Assembly (NCBI RefSeq): GCF_002117125.1
Contig: NZ_CP019344.1
Location: forward strand, 62,001-126,000
Length of the DNA: 64,000 nucleotides
Direction of reading: 5' to 3'
Source of the DNA: Nonlabens spongiae
GTDB taxonomy: Bacteria; Bacteroidota; Bacteroidia; Flavobacteriales; Flavobacteriaceae
Below the pieces are notes generated by a model. That model was not told the DNA's origin, ran no database searches, and saw only the letters and a program-made list of their open reading frames with translations. Made by a program: the position numbers and the translations under genes. Shown piece by piece: positions 42,346-50,352 of this stretch. Position 1 is the first letter of the stretch. The number at the start of each line of letters is the position of its first letter.

Positions 42346-44195
42346 TGACACTGCTCCCTCAAATTAAGATCCGAGGATTCTGGCAGGTAGGAATTTTTAC
42401 ATTTCTGTTAGCCTCGTGTGAAGATAAAAAAGAGACTCAAGTAGACATGAAACCCACAGACGCCGAAATCATTGAGAACCGGGTAGATTCATTACTAGCC
42501 ATCATGACCCTCGATGAGAAGATCGGGCAAATGACTCAGGTGAGGCATTTCTGGGATTTAGAGTCAGATAGTCTGGTAACATCAAAATTCATCGGTTCCA
42601 TTATTCACACTCAAGGGGGAGATCCTGGTAAAACGGTTAAGGACTGGCAAAATCGCTTTATAGAACTGCAGAAGAGGGCGTTACAGACCAGACTGGGAAT
42701 TCCCCTTTTGCTGGGTGTCGATGCAGTGCATGGACAGAACACGTTTGATGGTGCTACCATTTTTCCTCACAATATCGGAATGGGAGCTACAAGAAATCCT
42801 GATTTAGTAAAAAAAGCTGCAGAAGTTACCGCTATAGAAAGTCAGGCGACAGGTTTTAATTGGGTGTTTTCACCCTGCGTGGCAATTCCCTTTAATGAGA
42901 AATGGGGAAGAACTTATGAAGCTTTTTCTGAAAGTACGGAGCTCACGAGTGAGTTGACCAAAGCATCTATCCAGGGACATCAGGGAGAAAGCTTGAAAGA
43001 TCGCCATACCGTTATGGCAACCGCAAAGCATTTTATGGGAGATGGTGCCACGGTTAACGGAGCAGAAGGCGGTGAAACCATTCTGACAGATCAAGAAATT
43101 TCTAACCTATTGATGCCACCCTATCAGGCAGCAGTTGATGAAGGCGTGGGAGCGGTAATGGCTTCATTCAATACGCTTAACGGTAAATCCATGCATACCA
43201 ACAAAGCCATGATTACCGATACGCTCAAGGGTAAGATGGGTTTTGATGGGATTGTTTTGACGGATTGGAAGGGATATTCCCGTTTCGGCGGGAACGATGT
43301 GGTTAACGCAGGTGTGGATATGTTTATGGCGGTAGATGGAGACATGCCTAAGTTTCACGAGGGAATAAAAAGAGGTATTAGAAAAGATTCCGTAAGTATG
43401 GACCGCATAAACGATGCAGTACGCAGAATTTTGAGGCAGAAATTCAGACTGGGACTTTTTGAGAACCCTTTTCCCGATACCTCATTAGTGAAAAAAGTAG
43501 GTTCAAAATCGCATCGGAACATTGCTCGTCAAGCAGTGCGAGAGTCGCTAGTACTCCTCAAAAACAAAGGTGTTCTTCCTTTAAATAAGGATCTAGAGAA
43601 AATCGTCGTCGTAGGTGAACATGCTGATAATAGCGGTTTGCAAAGTGGAGGCTGGAGTGTAAACTGGCAAGGTACTTTGGAAAGCTACAACGGCTCCACG
43701 ACTATCTTGGACGGTATAAAAAGAATCGCGACCGGTCAGGTGGTTTATGATCAGATAGGTACACAAACGCATCCTGATGCTGAGGTGGCGATTATTGCAG
43801 TAGGAGAGACGCCCTACGCAGAATTTATGGGAGATGTGGGTAATGGAAGAGGTGTGTATAGGATGACGCTTTCGCGAAAGCATAAAGATTACATAGCCCA
43901 TTACAAAAAACAGGGAATTCCCGTGGTCATCTTGCTTGTTTCAGGGAGGCCTATGGTGGTAACTCCAGAAATCAATAAGTCAGATGCATTTATTGCGGCT
44001 TGGTTGCCAGGTTCTGAAGGTGATGGAGTCGCAGAGGTGTTGTTTGGTGAGTATGATTTTTCAGGAAAATTACCTCATTCCTGGCCCAAGTATGTTAAAG
44101 ATTTCGACGGTGAATTTGGTCCTAATTTATGGGATGAAAGTATTGAGCCATTATTTCAGTTTGGGTACGGTTTGAACTATAAAGAAAAGCCATGA
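42345..44195 (+). CDS. GH3 beta-glucosidase lipoprotein
   Basis: A 616-residue exo-acting GH3 enzyme with lipobox LLASC. The (beta/alpha)8 domain shows MTLDEKIGQMTQ, LLLGVDAVHGQN, TAKHFMGDG, and the nucleophile motif IVLTDWKG (Asp near 306). The alpha/beta sandwich domain follows (ESLVLLKNKGVLPLN, AIIAVGETPYAEFMGD with the likely acid/base Glu). There is no fibronectin-III-like third domain, as in ExoP/barley ExoI-type enzymes. It should release glucose from short beta-glucans in the periplasm. Palindrome copy 11 encodes LSRKH near residue 509. Start ATG overlaps the phosphorylase stop; its own stop overlaps the GH17 start by 4 bp. Confidence 0.92.
   Translation: MTLLPQIKIRGFWQVGIFTFLLASCEDKKETQVDMKPTDAEIIENRVDSLLAIMTLDEKIGQMTQVRHFWDLESDSLVTSKFIGSIIHTQGGDPGKTVKDWQNRFIELQKRALQTRLGIPLLLGVDAVHGQNTFDGATIFPHNIGMGATRNPDLVKKAAEVTAIESQATGFNWVFSPCVAIPFNEKWGRTYEAFSESTELTSELTKASIQGHQGESLKDRHTVMATAKHFMGDGATVNGAEGGETILTDQEISNLLMPPYQAAVDEGVGAVMASFNTLNGKSMHTNKAMITDTLKGKMGFDGIVLTDWKGYSRFGGNDVVNAGVDMFMAVDGDMPKFHEGIKRGIRKDSVSMDRINDAVRRILRQKFRLGLFENPFPDTSLVKKVGSKSHRNIARQAVRESLVLLKNKGVLPLNKDLEKIVVVGEHADNSGLQSGGWSVNWQGTLESYNGSTTILDGIKRIATGQVVYDQIGTQTHPDAEVAIIAVGETPYAEFMGDVGNGRGVYRMTLSRKHKDYIAHYKKQGIPVVILLVSGRPMVVTPEINKSDAFIAAWLPGSEGDGVAEVLFGEYDFSGKLPHSWPKYVKDFDGEFGPNLWDESIEPLFQFGYGLNYKEKP
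43868..43881. repeat. Iterated palindrome copy 11 (in GH3 gene)
   Basis: GCTTTCGCGAAAGC; the 16-bp form has one mismatch on the right (CA instead of CG), turning LSRKR into LSRKH. Confidence 0.95.
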
Positions 44196-45481
44196 AAAAC
44201 CTGAAAGCTCTGGTGGTATTTGCTTTAATCGTGGGTTTAACTTCTTGCGTTCAAAAAGAGGACAAGGGGGCTGATCAAAATGAAGAGATTGAATTGATGA
44301 CTAAGGATACAAAAAACTCAAGTGCTTCAGATATTTTGGGGAATAAGGAATATCACGCGATTTCCTATGGAGGTTATCGACAAACGAGCAGGACTAAGCA
44401 ACCTAAAATAAAACAGCTCAAGGAAGATTTATTAATCATGCATGCGATGGGAATACGCATTCTGCGCACCTATAACGTACAATTAGCTCATGCCTCAAAT
44501 GTTTTAGAAGCCATCAAGCAACTCAAAGAAGAGGATCCGAATTTTGAGATGTATGTGATGCTGGGAGCTTGGATCGATTGCTTGAATGCCTGGACAGAAC
44601 TCACTCCAGATCACAATCAAGAAAGTCCAAATAATGCAGATGAGATCAAGAGAGCAGTAGCGCTGACAAATAAATATCCCGACATCGTCAAAGTGATCGC
44701 AGTGGGTAATGAAGCTATGGTTAAATGGGCAGCGAGCTACTATGTCCAGCCTGATGTGATTCTGAAATGGGTGAATCATTTACAGAGCCTGAAGAAAGAA
44801 GGCACTTTGCCAGCAGATTTATGGATCACCAGTTCTGATAATTTTGCCTCTTGGGGTGGAGGTGACCGAGTGTACCATGTAAAAGCTTTGAACGATTTGA
44901 TCAAAGCCGTAGATTTTTTATCGGTGCATACCTATCCCATGCACGATACCCACTATAATCCCGTGTTCTGGAAAGTCATGCCTTCAGAGACCTCATTGAC
45001 CAAAAAAGAACAAGTTAAAGCAGCCTTGCTTCGCGCAAAAGGTTATGCGATAAGCCAGACTGATAGTGTCAGAGCATACATGAAAAGCCTGGGGATCTAT
45101 AAACCCATTCACATAGGAGAAACGGGATGGGCGAGTTATTCAAAAGGTTTTTATGGACCTAACGGTTCCAGAGCAAATGACGAGTATAAACAAGCCTTGT
45201 ACTATGACCACATGCGCGACTGGACTGATGCTCAAAACATGTCTTGCTTCTTTTTTGAAGCTTTTGACGAGCCGTGGAAAGATGCTGGCAATCCAGATGG
45301 TAGCGAAAATTACTTTGGACTGTTTACCGTAGATGGAAAAGCAAAATATGCGCTTTGGGATCAAGTGGAGGATGGAGTTTTTGAAGGCTTGGGCCGCAAT
45401 GGAAAACCCATCACTAAAACCTTCAACGGAAATAGCGATAAAATGATGCAGACCGTAAAAATCCCTGCGGTCAAACAATAA
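44192..45481 (+). CDS. GH17-family beta-glucanase lipoprotein
   Basis: A 429-residue lipoprotein (lipobox LTSC) with a GH17-like TIM barrel: YHAISYGGYR at strand 1, ILRTYNVQLAH, VIAVGNEAMVKW (acid/base Glu near 173), FLSVHTYPMH and PIHIGETGWAS (nucleophile Glu near 310), ending in FFFEAFDEPWK. GH17 enzymes hydrolyse or transglycosylate beta-1,3-glucans such as laminarin. The lipid anchor places it in the periplasm or at the surface. Overlaps the GH3 gene by 4 bp; the GPH transporter starts 11 bp downstream. Confidence 0.87.
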   Translation: MKNLKALVVFALIVGLTSCVQKEDKGADQNEEIELMTKDTKNSSASDILGNKEYHAISYGGYRQTSRTKQPKIKQLKEDLLIMHAMGIRILRTYNVQLAHASNVLEAIKQLKEEDPNFEMYVMLGAWIDCLNAWTELTPDHNQESPNNADEIKRAVALTNKYPDIVKVIAVGNEAMVKWAASYYVQPDVILKWVNHLQSLKKEGTLPADLWITSSDNFASWGGGDRVYHVKALNDLIKAVDFLSVHTYPMHDTHYNPVFWKVMPSETSLTKKEQVKAALLRAKGYAISQTDSVRAYMKSLGIYKPIHIGETGWASYSKGFYGPNGSRANDEYKQALYYDHMRDWTDAQNMSCFFFEAFDEPWKDAGNPDGSENYFGLFTVDGKAKYALWDQVEDGVFEGLGRNGKPITKTFNGNSDKMMQTVKIPAVKQ

Positions 45482-45492
45482 ACTTTTGAAAT

Positions 45493-46929
45493 ATGGCAAC
45501 ATTAGTCAAATCAAGGAAAGGAAAAGTGCCTTTGGGTCAGAAAGCCGCTTTTGGTGCTGGTCATTTAGTTAATAACCTCATACCTGGAATTTTAGGGGTT
45601 TTTGTGGTAATTCTCAAATCTGCAGATGGGTTCGGAATGGATACGGTGCTTGCGGGTTTAATAGTTGGTATACCTCGTTTATTTGATGCATTAACAGATC
45701 CAGTAATGGGATATATCTCTGATAATACAAGCTCTAGATTTGGCCGACGTCGCCCTTATATTTTGACTGGAGCTATTTTGTCGGGTATCATCTTTACCAT
45801 TCTCTGGCAAGTCCACGGTGATGCTGATCATATGTTCAATTTTTGGTATTTGCTGATTTTCTCAATTCTGTTAGTTTTTGGAAATACGATATTTTCTACT
45901 CCATTAATAGCTCTCGGTTATGAGATGACTTCGGACTATAAAGAGCGCACTCGCTTAATGAGTTTTGCAAATACTATAGGGCAGGTAGCTTGGATGTTAG
46001 TACCATTTCTATATGTACTGATTCCTGATACGAACTTTTTTGAAAACCAACCGGAAGGAGTTCGCACTATCGCAATTATATCTGGTTTGGTAATTATTTT
46101 ATTAGGTGTCATGCCAGCAATTTTTTGTAGAGGTATAGACGCGAGTAAAATGGAAGGTAGGGAAGATGTTTCTTTCAAAGGAGTTCTCAACAGTTTTGGT
46201 AAAATTTTCAGCGGTATTAAGGTAGTTCTAAAGAATAAACCATTTGTAAAACTGTGTATTGCTACTTTCCTAGTGTTTAACGGCTTTCAAATTGTAGCTG
46301 AGTTCGGAGTCTTTATTATCAATTTCTACATGTTTGATGGAGATTGGGGTGCTTCAAAATGGTGGGTTGCATTATTTCCCGCAGTGACCGCAGCGTATAC
46401 CGCATTTATTGCTATACCAATTATTAACTGGATGGCAAATAAGTACGGTAAAAGAAAAGCATTCATTATCGCTACTTTCATTTCAGTCATAGGTTATGTG
46501 TTGAAATGGTGGGGATTTGATCCTGAGAATTACTACATGATATTCCTTCCCATTCCCCTTATGGCATTTGGGATGGGATGTCTATTCACTCTTATGATGT
46601 CCATGACCGCTGATGTGTGTGATCTAGACGAACTCAACAACGGTATGCCTAGAAAAGAAGGGACATTTGGAGCAATTTATTGGTGGATGATTAAAGTAGG
46701 ACAAGGTATTGCCCTGGTCTTTTCAGGTGTTATCCTGAAGGTTTTAGGTTATGATCCAGAAAGCACCACTCAAACTGCAGAATCCTTGACTGGAATGAGA
46801 ATCACAGATATTGCATTACCGGTTATAACTGCACTTCTAGCAATATGGGTAATGAAAACTTATAGTCTAGATGAAAAGCGTGCACAAGAAATTAAAGAAG
46901 AACTTGTCAGAAGGCGAGGAGAACTCTAA
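45493..46929 (+). CDS. GPH-family (glycoside-cation symporter) MFS transporter
   Basis: A 478-residue twelve-helix transporter of the glycoside-pentoside-hexuronide:cation symporter family: FGAGHLVNNLIPGILGVFVV, PRLFDALTDPVMGYISDNT followed by FGRRRPYIL, GYEMTSDYKERTRLM and LDELNNGMPRKEGTFGAIYWWMIKVGQG are all characteristic. It probably brings beta-glucan oligosaccharides into the cytoplasm, where the phosphorylase and cytoplasmic GH17 protein are located. Sits between the two GH17 genes with gaps of 11 bp on each side. Confidence 0.9.
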   Translation: MATLVKSRKGKVPLGQKAAFGAGHLVNNLIPGILGVFVVILKSADGFGMDTVLAGLIVGIPRLFDALTDPVMGYISDNTSSRFGRRRPYILTGAILSGIIFTILWQVHGDADHMFNFWYLLIFSILLVFGNTIFSTPLIALGYEMTSDYKERTRLMSFANTIGQVAWMLVPFLYVLIPDTNFFENQPEGVRTIAIISGLVIILLGVMPAIFCRGIDASKMEGREDVSFKGVLNSFGKIFSGIKVVLKNKPFVKLCIATFLVFNGFQIVAEFGVFIINFYMFDGDWGASKWWVALFPAVTAAYTAFIAIPIINWMANKYGKRKAFIIATFISVIGYVLKWWGFDPENYYMIFLPIPLMAFGMGCLFTLMMSMTADVCDLDELNNGMPRKEGTFGAIYWWMIKVGQGIALVFSGVILKVLGYDPESTTQTAESLTGMRITDIALPVITALLAIWVMKTYSLDEKRAQEIKEELVRRRGEL

Positions 46930-46940
46930 ATAATAAATTT

Positions 46941-47852
46941 ATGTCATACAGATCAGGACACTTTTATACCAGTGATGATACAAAAGGTTTTGAAGAGAAA
47001 GGAATCAACCTTACCAAATACAAGTCAGACGATCTGAGCAAATTGTGGCGCAAAACCTTAGAAAACGGTATGCACGGCATCTGTTTTAGTATGTATGAAG
47101 ACGGTCAGGAACCGGGAGATAACATTACAGAAGCTCAAGTAGAAAGGCGCATCAATATCCTGAAACCTTACTCAAAATGGATCAGGTCCTTCTCGTGTAT
47201 AGAAGGTAATGAGTATGTCCCAAGAGTTGCCAAACGACATGGTTTGAAAAATTTGGTCGGAGCGTGGCTCAGCGATGACCTTGAAAAAAATGAGGAAGAA
47301 ATTGAGGCACTTATAGGTCTTGCCAAAGAAGGTTGCGTAGATATCGCCGCAGTAGGAAACGAGGTTTTGTATCGCAAGGAGCTAACTCTAGAACAGCTGC
47401 TCGATTACATGAAACGCGTAAAATATGCGGTAGGTCCAGAAATTCCTGTTGGCTATGTGGATGCTTATTATGAATTTACTGATCACCCAGAGTTGGTTGA
47501 TGCCAGCGACGTAATTTTGAGTAATTGCTACCCGTACTGGGAAGGTTGTCCCATTGAGCATTCTCTCAATCACATGAAGGCTATGCATGGTCAGGCGAGT
47601 CATGCCGCGGCAGGTAAACCCGTGATCATTACCGAATGTGGCTGGCCCAGCGAGGGTGGTGGATTAAAAGGAGCTAAAGCTTCAAAGGAAAACGCCATGA
47701 AATACTTTATCGATGCCCAAAAATGGTCTCGTGAGGAAAACATCCCTATGTTCTATTTTTCAAGTTTTGATGAGAGTTGGAAAACGGGCGCAGAAGGCGA
47801 CGTGGGCGCCTACTGGGGACTTTGGGATAAGCATGAAAAGTTGAAATTTTAG
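46941..47852 (+). CDS. Cytoplasmic GH17-family glycosidase
   Basis: A 303-residue GH17-type barrel lacking any signal peptide: GICFSMYEDGQEPGD at strand 1, DIAAVGNEVLYR (acid/base Glu near 140), ILSNCYPYWEG, PVIITECGWPSEG (nucleophile Glu near 231) and MFYFSSFDESWK. It is clearly related to, but diverged from, the lipid-anchored GH17 protein upstream. A cytoplasmic location next to the GPH symporter suggests it trims imported laminarin oligosaccharides. Last gene of the glucan set; low-complexity DNA follows directly. Confidence 0.85.
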   Translation: MSYRSGHFYTSDDTKGFEEKGINLTKYKSDDLSKLWRKTLENGMHGICFSMYEDGQEPGDNITEAQVERRINILKPYSKWIRSFSCIEGNEYVPRVAKRHGLKNLVGAWLSDDLEKNEEEIEALIGLAKEGCVDIAAVGNEVLYRKELTLEQLLDYMKRVKYAVGPEIPVGYVDAYYEFTDHPELVDASDVILSNCYPYWEGCPIEHSLNHMKAMHGQASHAAAGKPVIITECGWPSEGGGLKGAKASKENAMKYFIDAQKWSREENIPMFYFSSFDESWKTGAEGDVGAYWGLWDKHEKLKF

Positions 47853-48249
47853 TTTGTGAGTTATGAGTTGTGAGTTGTTAGCTGTTGGCTTCAGGCGTCT
47901 GTCTATCAGTTTCTAGCTTGTTATTATTCGGGATTCAATATTCTTTGACTTATGCTCAAATTCTTTTTTAGTTTGTAGTTGGACATCGGGTGGCCTTCGA
48001 CTCCGTGGTCATTGAGCGGAGTCGAAATGCTCAGGAACCGCCTCAGCCCCTGTTTTATAAAAAGGGATACGATCGTTGCCGTTTTCAAAGGCAACTTACC
48101 TTTCTAATTCTTAACTCATAACTCATAACTCATAACTCCATAACTTATCCCACATTCTGAATTCAACTTCCTGAATTCAAACTTCTCTTAACACCACGTT
48201 CAGAACTCGCTCTTCCCTGTGTTGTAATTTAGCTATCCAAACAAGAATA
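47853..48249. repeat. Low-complexity spacer with inverted 7-bp arrays and a hairpin
   Basis: A 397-bp gene-free stretch. TGAGTTA, TGAGTTG, TGAGTTG, TTAGCTG, TTGGCTT run from 47857 to 47891. Near the other end TAACTCA repeats three times and then TAACTCC (48112-48139), the reverse complement of the first block. Between them TTCGACTCCG / CGGAGTCGAA (47996-48005, 48017-48026) forms a 10-bp stem. A 14-bp direct repeat CTGAATTCAA.TTC lies near 48157-48185. Confidence 0.7.
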
Positions 48250-48759
48250 GTGGAGCAAGTCATACTGGTAAACGAGAACGACGAGAAGGTCGGTCTCATG
48301 GAGAAAATTGAGGCGCATGAAAAAGCATTATTGCATCGTGCGTTTTCGGTTTTTGTGATAAATGATAACAACGAGATCATGTTGCAGCAACGAGCGCATG
48401 ATAAATACCACAGTCCAGGTTTGTGGACTAATACCTGTTGCAGCCACCAGCGTGACGGAGAGTCTAACATCGCTGCCGGCCGTCGTCGATTGCAGGAAGA
48501 GATGGGATTCACAACCGACTTGAAAGAACTTTTCAATTTCATCTACATAGCACCTTTTGACAATGGCTTGACGGAACATGAGCTGGATCACGTCATGGTG
48601 GGAAGTTTCAACGGTGAGCCACAATTGAATCCAGATGAGGCTGCAGACTATAAATGGATGACTGCAGATGATATCAAGAAAGATATTGCCCAGAATCCTG
48701 ACATTTATACAGAATGGTTTAAAATCATTTTTGATAAATACTACAATCACATCTCATGA
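48250..48759 (+). CDS. idi: Isopentenyl-diphosphate delta-isomerase, type 1
   Basis: A 169-residue Nudix-fold isomerase interconverting IPP and DMAPP. Motifs: FVINDNNEIMLQQRAHDKYHSPGLWTNTCCSHQ (catalytic Cys in TNTCCSH with metal-binding His residues), the Nudix-like AAGRRRLQEEMGF and EHELDHVMVG (second catalytic Glu and metal ligands). GTG is the apparent start. The stop overlaps the next start codon by 4 bp, so it is coupled with the pterin synthase gene. Confidence 0.93.
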   Translation: MEQVILVNENDEKVGLMEKIEAHEKALLHRAFSVFVINDNNEIMLQQRAHDKYHSPGLWTNTCCSHQRDGESNIAAGRRRLQEEMGFTTDLKELFNFIYIAPFDNGLTEHELDHVMVGSFNGEPQLNPDEAADYKWMTADDIKKDIAQNPDIYTEWFKIIFDKYYNHIS

Positions 48760-49166
48760 GACTCACTGCCTACAGAAAAGCCCACTTTAATGCCGCTCAC
48801 CGCTTGTACCGCAAGAACTGGAGCGATGAGAAAAATGAAGAGGTTTTTGGTAAGTGTAGTAACCCACATTTTCATGGGCATAATTATGACCTTGAGGTAG
48901 GAGTGACCGGTGAAGTAGATCCTGAGACCGGTTATCTGATTGATCTCAAAATCCTCAAGGACATTATCAGAGATGAGGTAGAAGACTACATGGATCATAA
49001 AAACCTGAACGAGGAAGTTCCTGAATTTGCGACCATGATACCCACCGCAGAGCATATTGCCTATGTGATTTACAACCGCATCAAAGCCAAGCTTGAAGAT
49101 CGGTTTGAGCTTGAGATCAAACTTTATGAGACGCCACGCAATTTTGTGGTGTATAAGGGTGGTTGA
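48756..49166 (+). CDS. queD: 6-pyruvoyl-tetrahydropterin synthase / QueD family
   Basis: A 136-residue T-fold enzyme. Zinc ligands and catalytic residues are visible: AHFNAAHRLYR (His), GKCSNPHFHGHNYDLEV (Cys plus two His) and the acid at ETPRNFVVY. Members convert dihydroneopterin triphosphate to 6-carboxytetrahydropterin (queuosine route) or 6-pyruvoyl-tetrahydropterin. The exact product cannot be settled from sequence alone. Co-transcribed with idi (4-bp overlap). Confidence 0.88.
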   Translation: MRLTAYRKAHFNAAHRLYRKNWSDEKNEEVFGKCSNPHFHGHNYDLEVGVTGEVDPETGYLIDLKILKDIIRDEVEDYMDHKNLNEEVPEFATMIPTAEHIAYVIYNRIKAKLEDRFELEIKLYETPRNFVVYKGG

Positions 49167-49171
49167 TATGA

Positions 49172-49187
49172 CGCTTTCGCGAAAGCG
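49172..49187. repeat. Iterated palindrome copy 12 (intergenic)
   Basis: CGCTTTCGCGAAAGCG, only 5 bp after the queD stop codon. Confidence 0.95.
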
Positions 49188-49247
49188 TACTAACCACAAC
49201 CCACTCGATACTTACAAACACAACGTTTCTATCTAGCCTACAAAGCG

Positions 49248-49255
49248 TATTTTTG
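49248..49255 (+). promoter_or_regulatory. -7 box of the 88-residue protein gene
   Basis: TATTTTTG, 15 bp upstream of ATG 49271. It overlaps the alternative TTG start at 49253, which is therefore rejected. Confidence 0.5.
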
Positions 49256-49270
49256 CAGAAATTTACAGTT

Positions 49271-49537
49271 ATGGCTAGTATTAGAGATTTAAAACAAGAT
49301 ATCAACTACGTGTTAGGAGATATCATAGAGGCTGCGATGATTCATCAAGCGGCACATCCCAAAGAAGATCACCAAAAATCTGAAAAAATTATAGACGACG
49401 CGATTGACACTTTTGATGAATTGATCGCAAAGGTTAACGATCGCAAAGTTGAAAACCGTAGTGCTCACTTGAAGTCAGTGCGTGTAGAGCTGGAGCAGAA
49501 AGGTAGAGAACTGATTGAAAGAATCAACAGTCTATAA
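49271..49537 (+). CDS. Small conserved helical protein
   Basis: An 88-residue, highly charged, all-helical cytoplasmic protein (MASIRDLKQDINYVLGDIIEAA, HPKEDHQKSEKIIDDAIDTFDELIAKVN). I recognise the sequence type from flavobacterial genomes as a conserved hypothetical but no function is known. It has its own -7 box and very short leader. Its end overlaps the convergent DUF4369 gene by 6 bp. Confidence 0.8.
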   Translation: MASIRDLKQDINYVLGDIIEAAMIHQAAHPKEDHQKSEKIIDDAIDTFDELIAKVNDRKVENRSAHLKSVRVELEQKGRELIERINSL

Positions 49538-50251
49538 ATTTTCCTTAGAACTTTTTATTAATTCAGACAGCTGTTTTCCATAACGGCTCGTCTGAATTTT
49601 TTTTGGCATCTTTTGATAGGCACTGTCCAGCAAGATAGGATTGGCGTCAAATGCTTCAGAAACTAAAAGGTAGGGCGCTACCTCTTTGTCTTTAAAACGC
49701 TGCGCAAAGTTGATCGCGTAGAGCACTCTCTTTCTAAGATATTTATTGTAATCCTCGTCAAGTTTATCGAGTTCTGCTGGGTCTACTGGACTCTCTTGAT
49801 TATCAAGTGCTATACTGCGCTTCACAAGCTCTGTGTAAAGTTCGTCGAGACGCTTTTTATTCACGTTGAATTCCATTAAAATATTGTGATTTTCTGATCC
49901 CTCTAGAGTGTAATCTTTTTCAAAGTCCTCTAGCGTGGATGAGAAGGTAAGTACAGTGTCTTCAGCAAAGAATGCAATACGGTCATCATATTTGGCACCA
50001 TCTTTAACATCAAGATGTAGATACATTAATTCTGGTTCTTCCAGAGCTCCAGAAAGCTTGAATTCTGACGAGCCGTCCAGTGCTACTGAATCGAGTGTAA
50101 TCAAGCTCGTATCAGCTACTTTTTGCAATAAGACATTGCCTACTTTAAGGCCTTCTATATTTCCTTTTATGGTTACCGTTCCCACTTCTGCAGACTCATC
50201 TCCACAAGAGATTACGATTAAGGCTGCGAGTATATAAATAAGATTTCTCAT
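49532..50251 (-). CDS. DUF4369-domain lipoprotein
   Basis: A 239-residue lipoprotein (lipobox VISC). Residues ~25-125 match the DUF4369 beta domain (VTIKGNIEGLKVGNVLLQKV, FKLSGALEEPELMYLHLD), normally found in front of a thioredoxin/peroxiredoxin domain. Here the C-terminal half is instead a charged helical region (~130-239) with no CxxC motif, so it is a stand-alone relative without a redox centre. Role unknown. Confidence 0.8.
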   Translation of the reverse strand: MRNLIYILAALIVISCGDESAEVGTVTIKGNIEGLKVGNVLLQKVADTSLITLDSVALDGSSEFKLSGALEEPELMYLHLDVKDGAKYDDRIAFFAEDTVLTFSSTLEDFEKDYTLEGSENHNILMEFNVNKKRLDELYTELVKRSIALDNQESPVDPAELDKLDEDYNKYLRKRVLYAINFAQRFKDKEVAPYLLVSEAFDANPILLDSAYQKMPKKIQTSRYGKQLSELIKSSKENL

Positions 50252-50352
50252 AATGCATTTAAGGGGTGCAAATATGCTGTAAAACAGTTGAAGATTCTAT
50301 AACGGATTCGGAGATTTTTCCACCGTAGAATGAAGTCTAACAAGATTAAGTT

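Noticed and set aside
48747..49199. 150-codon minus-strand frame over queD
   Set aside because: Antisense to queD and starts within palindrome copy 12 (RFRES reading).
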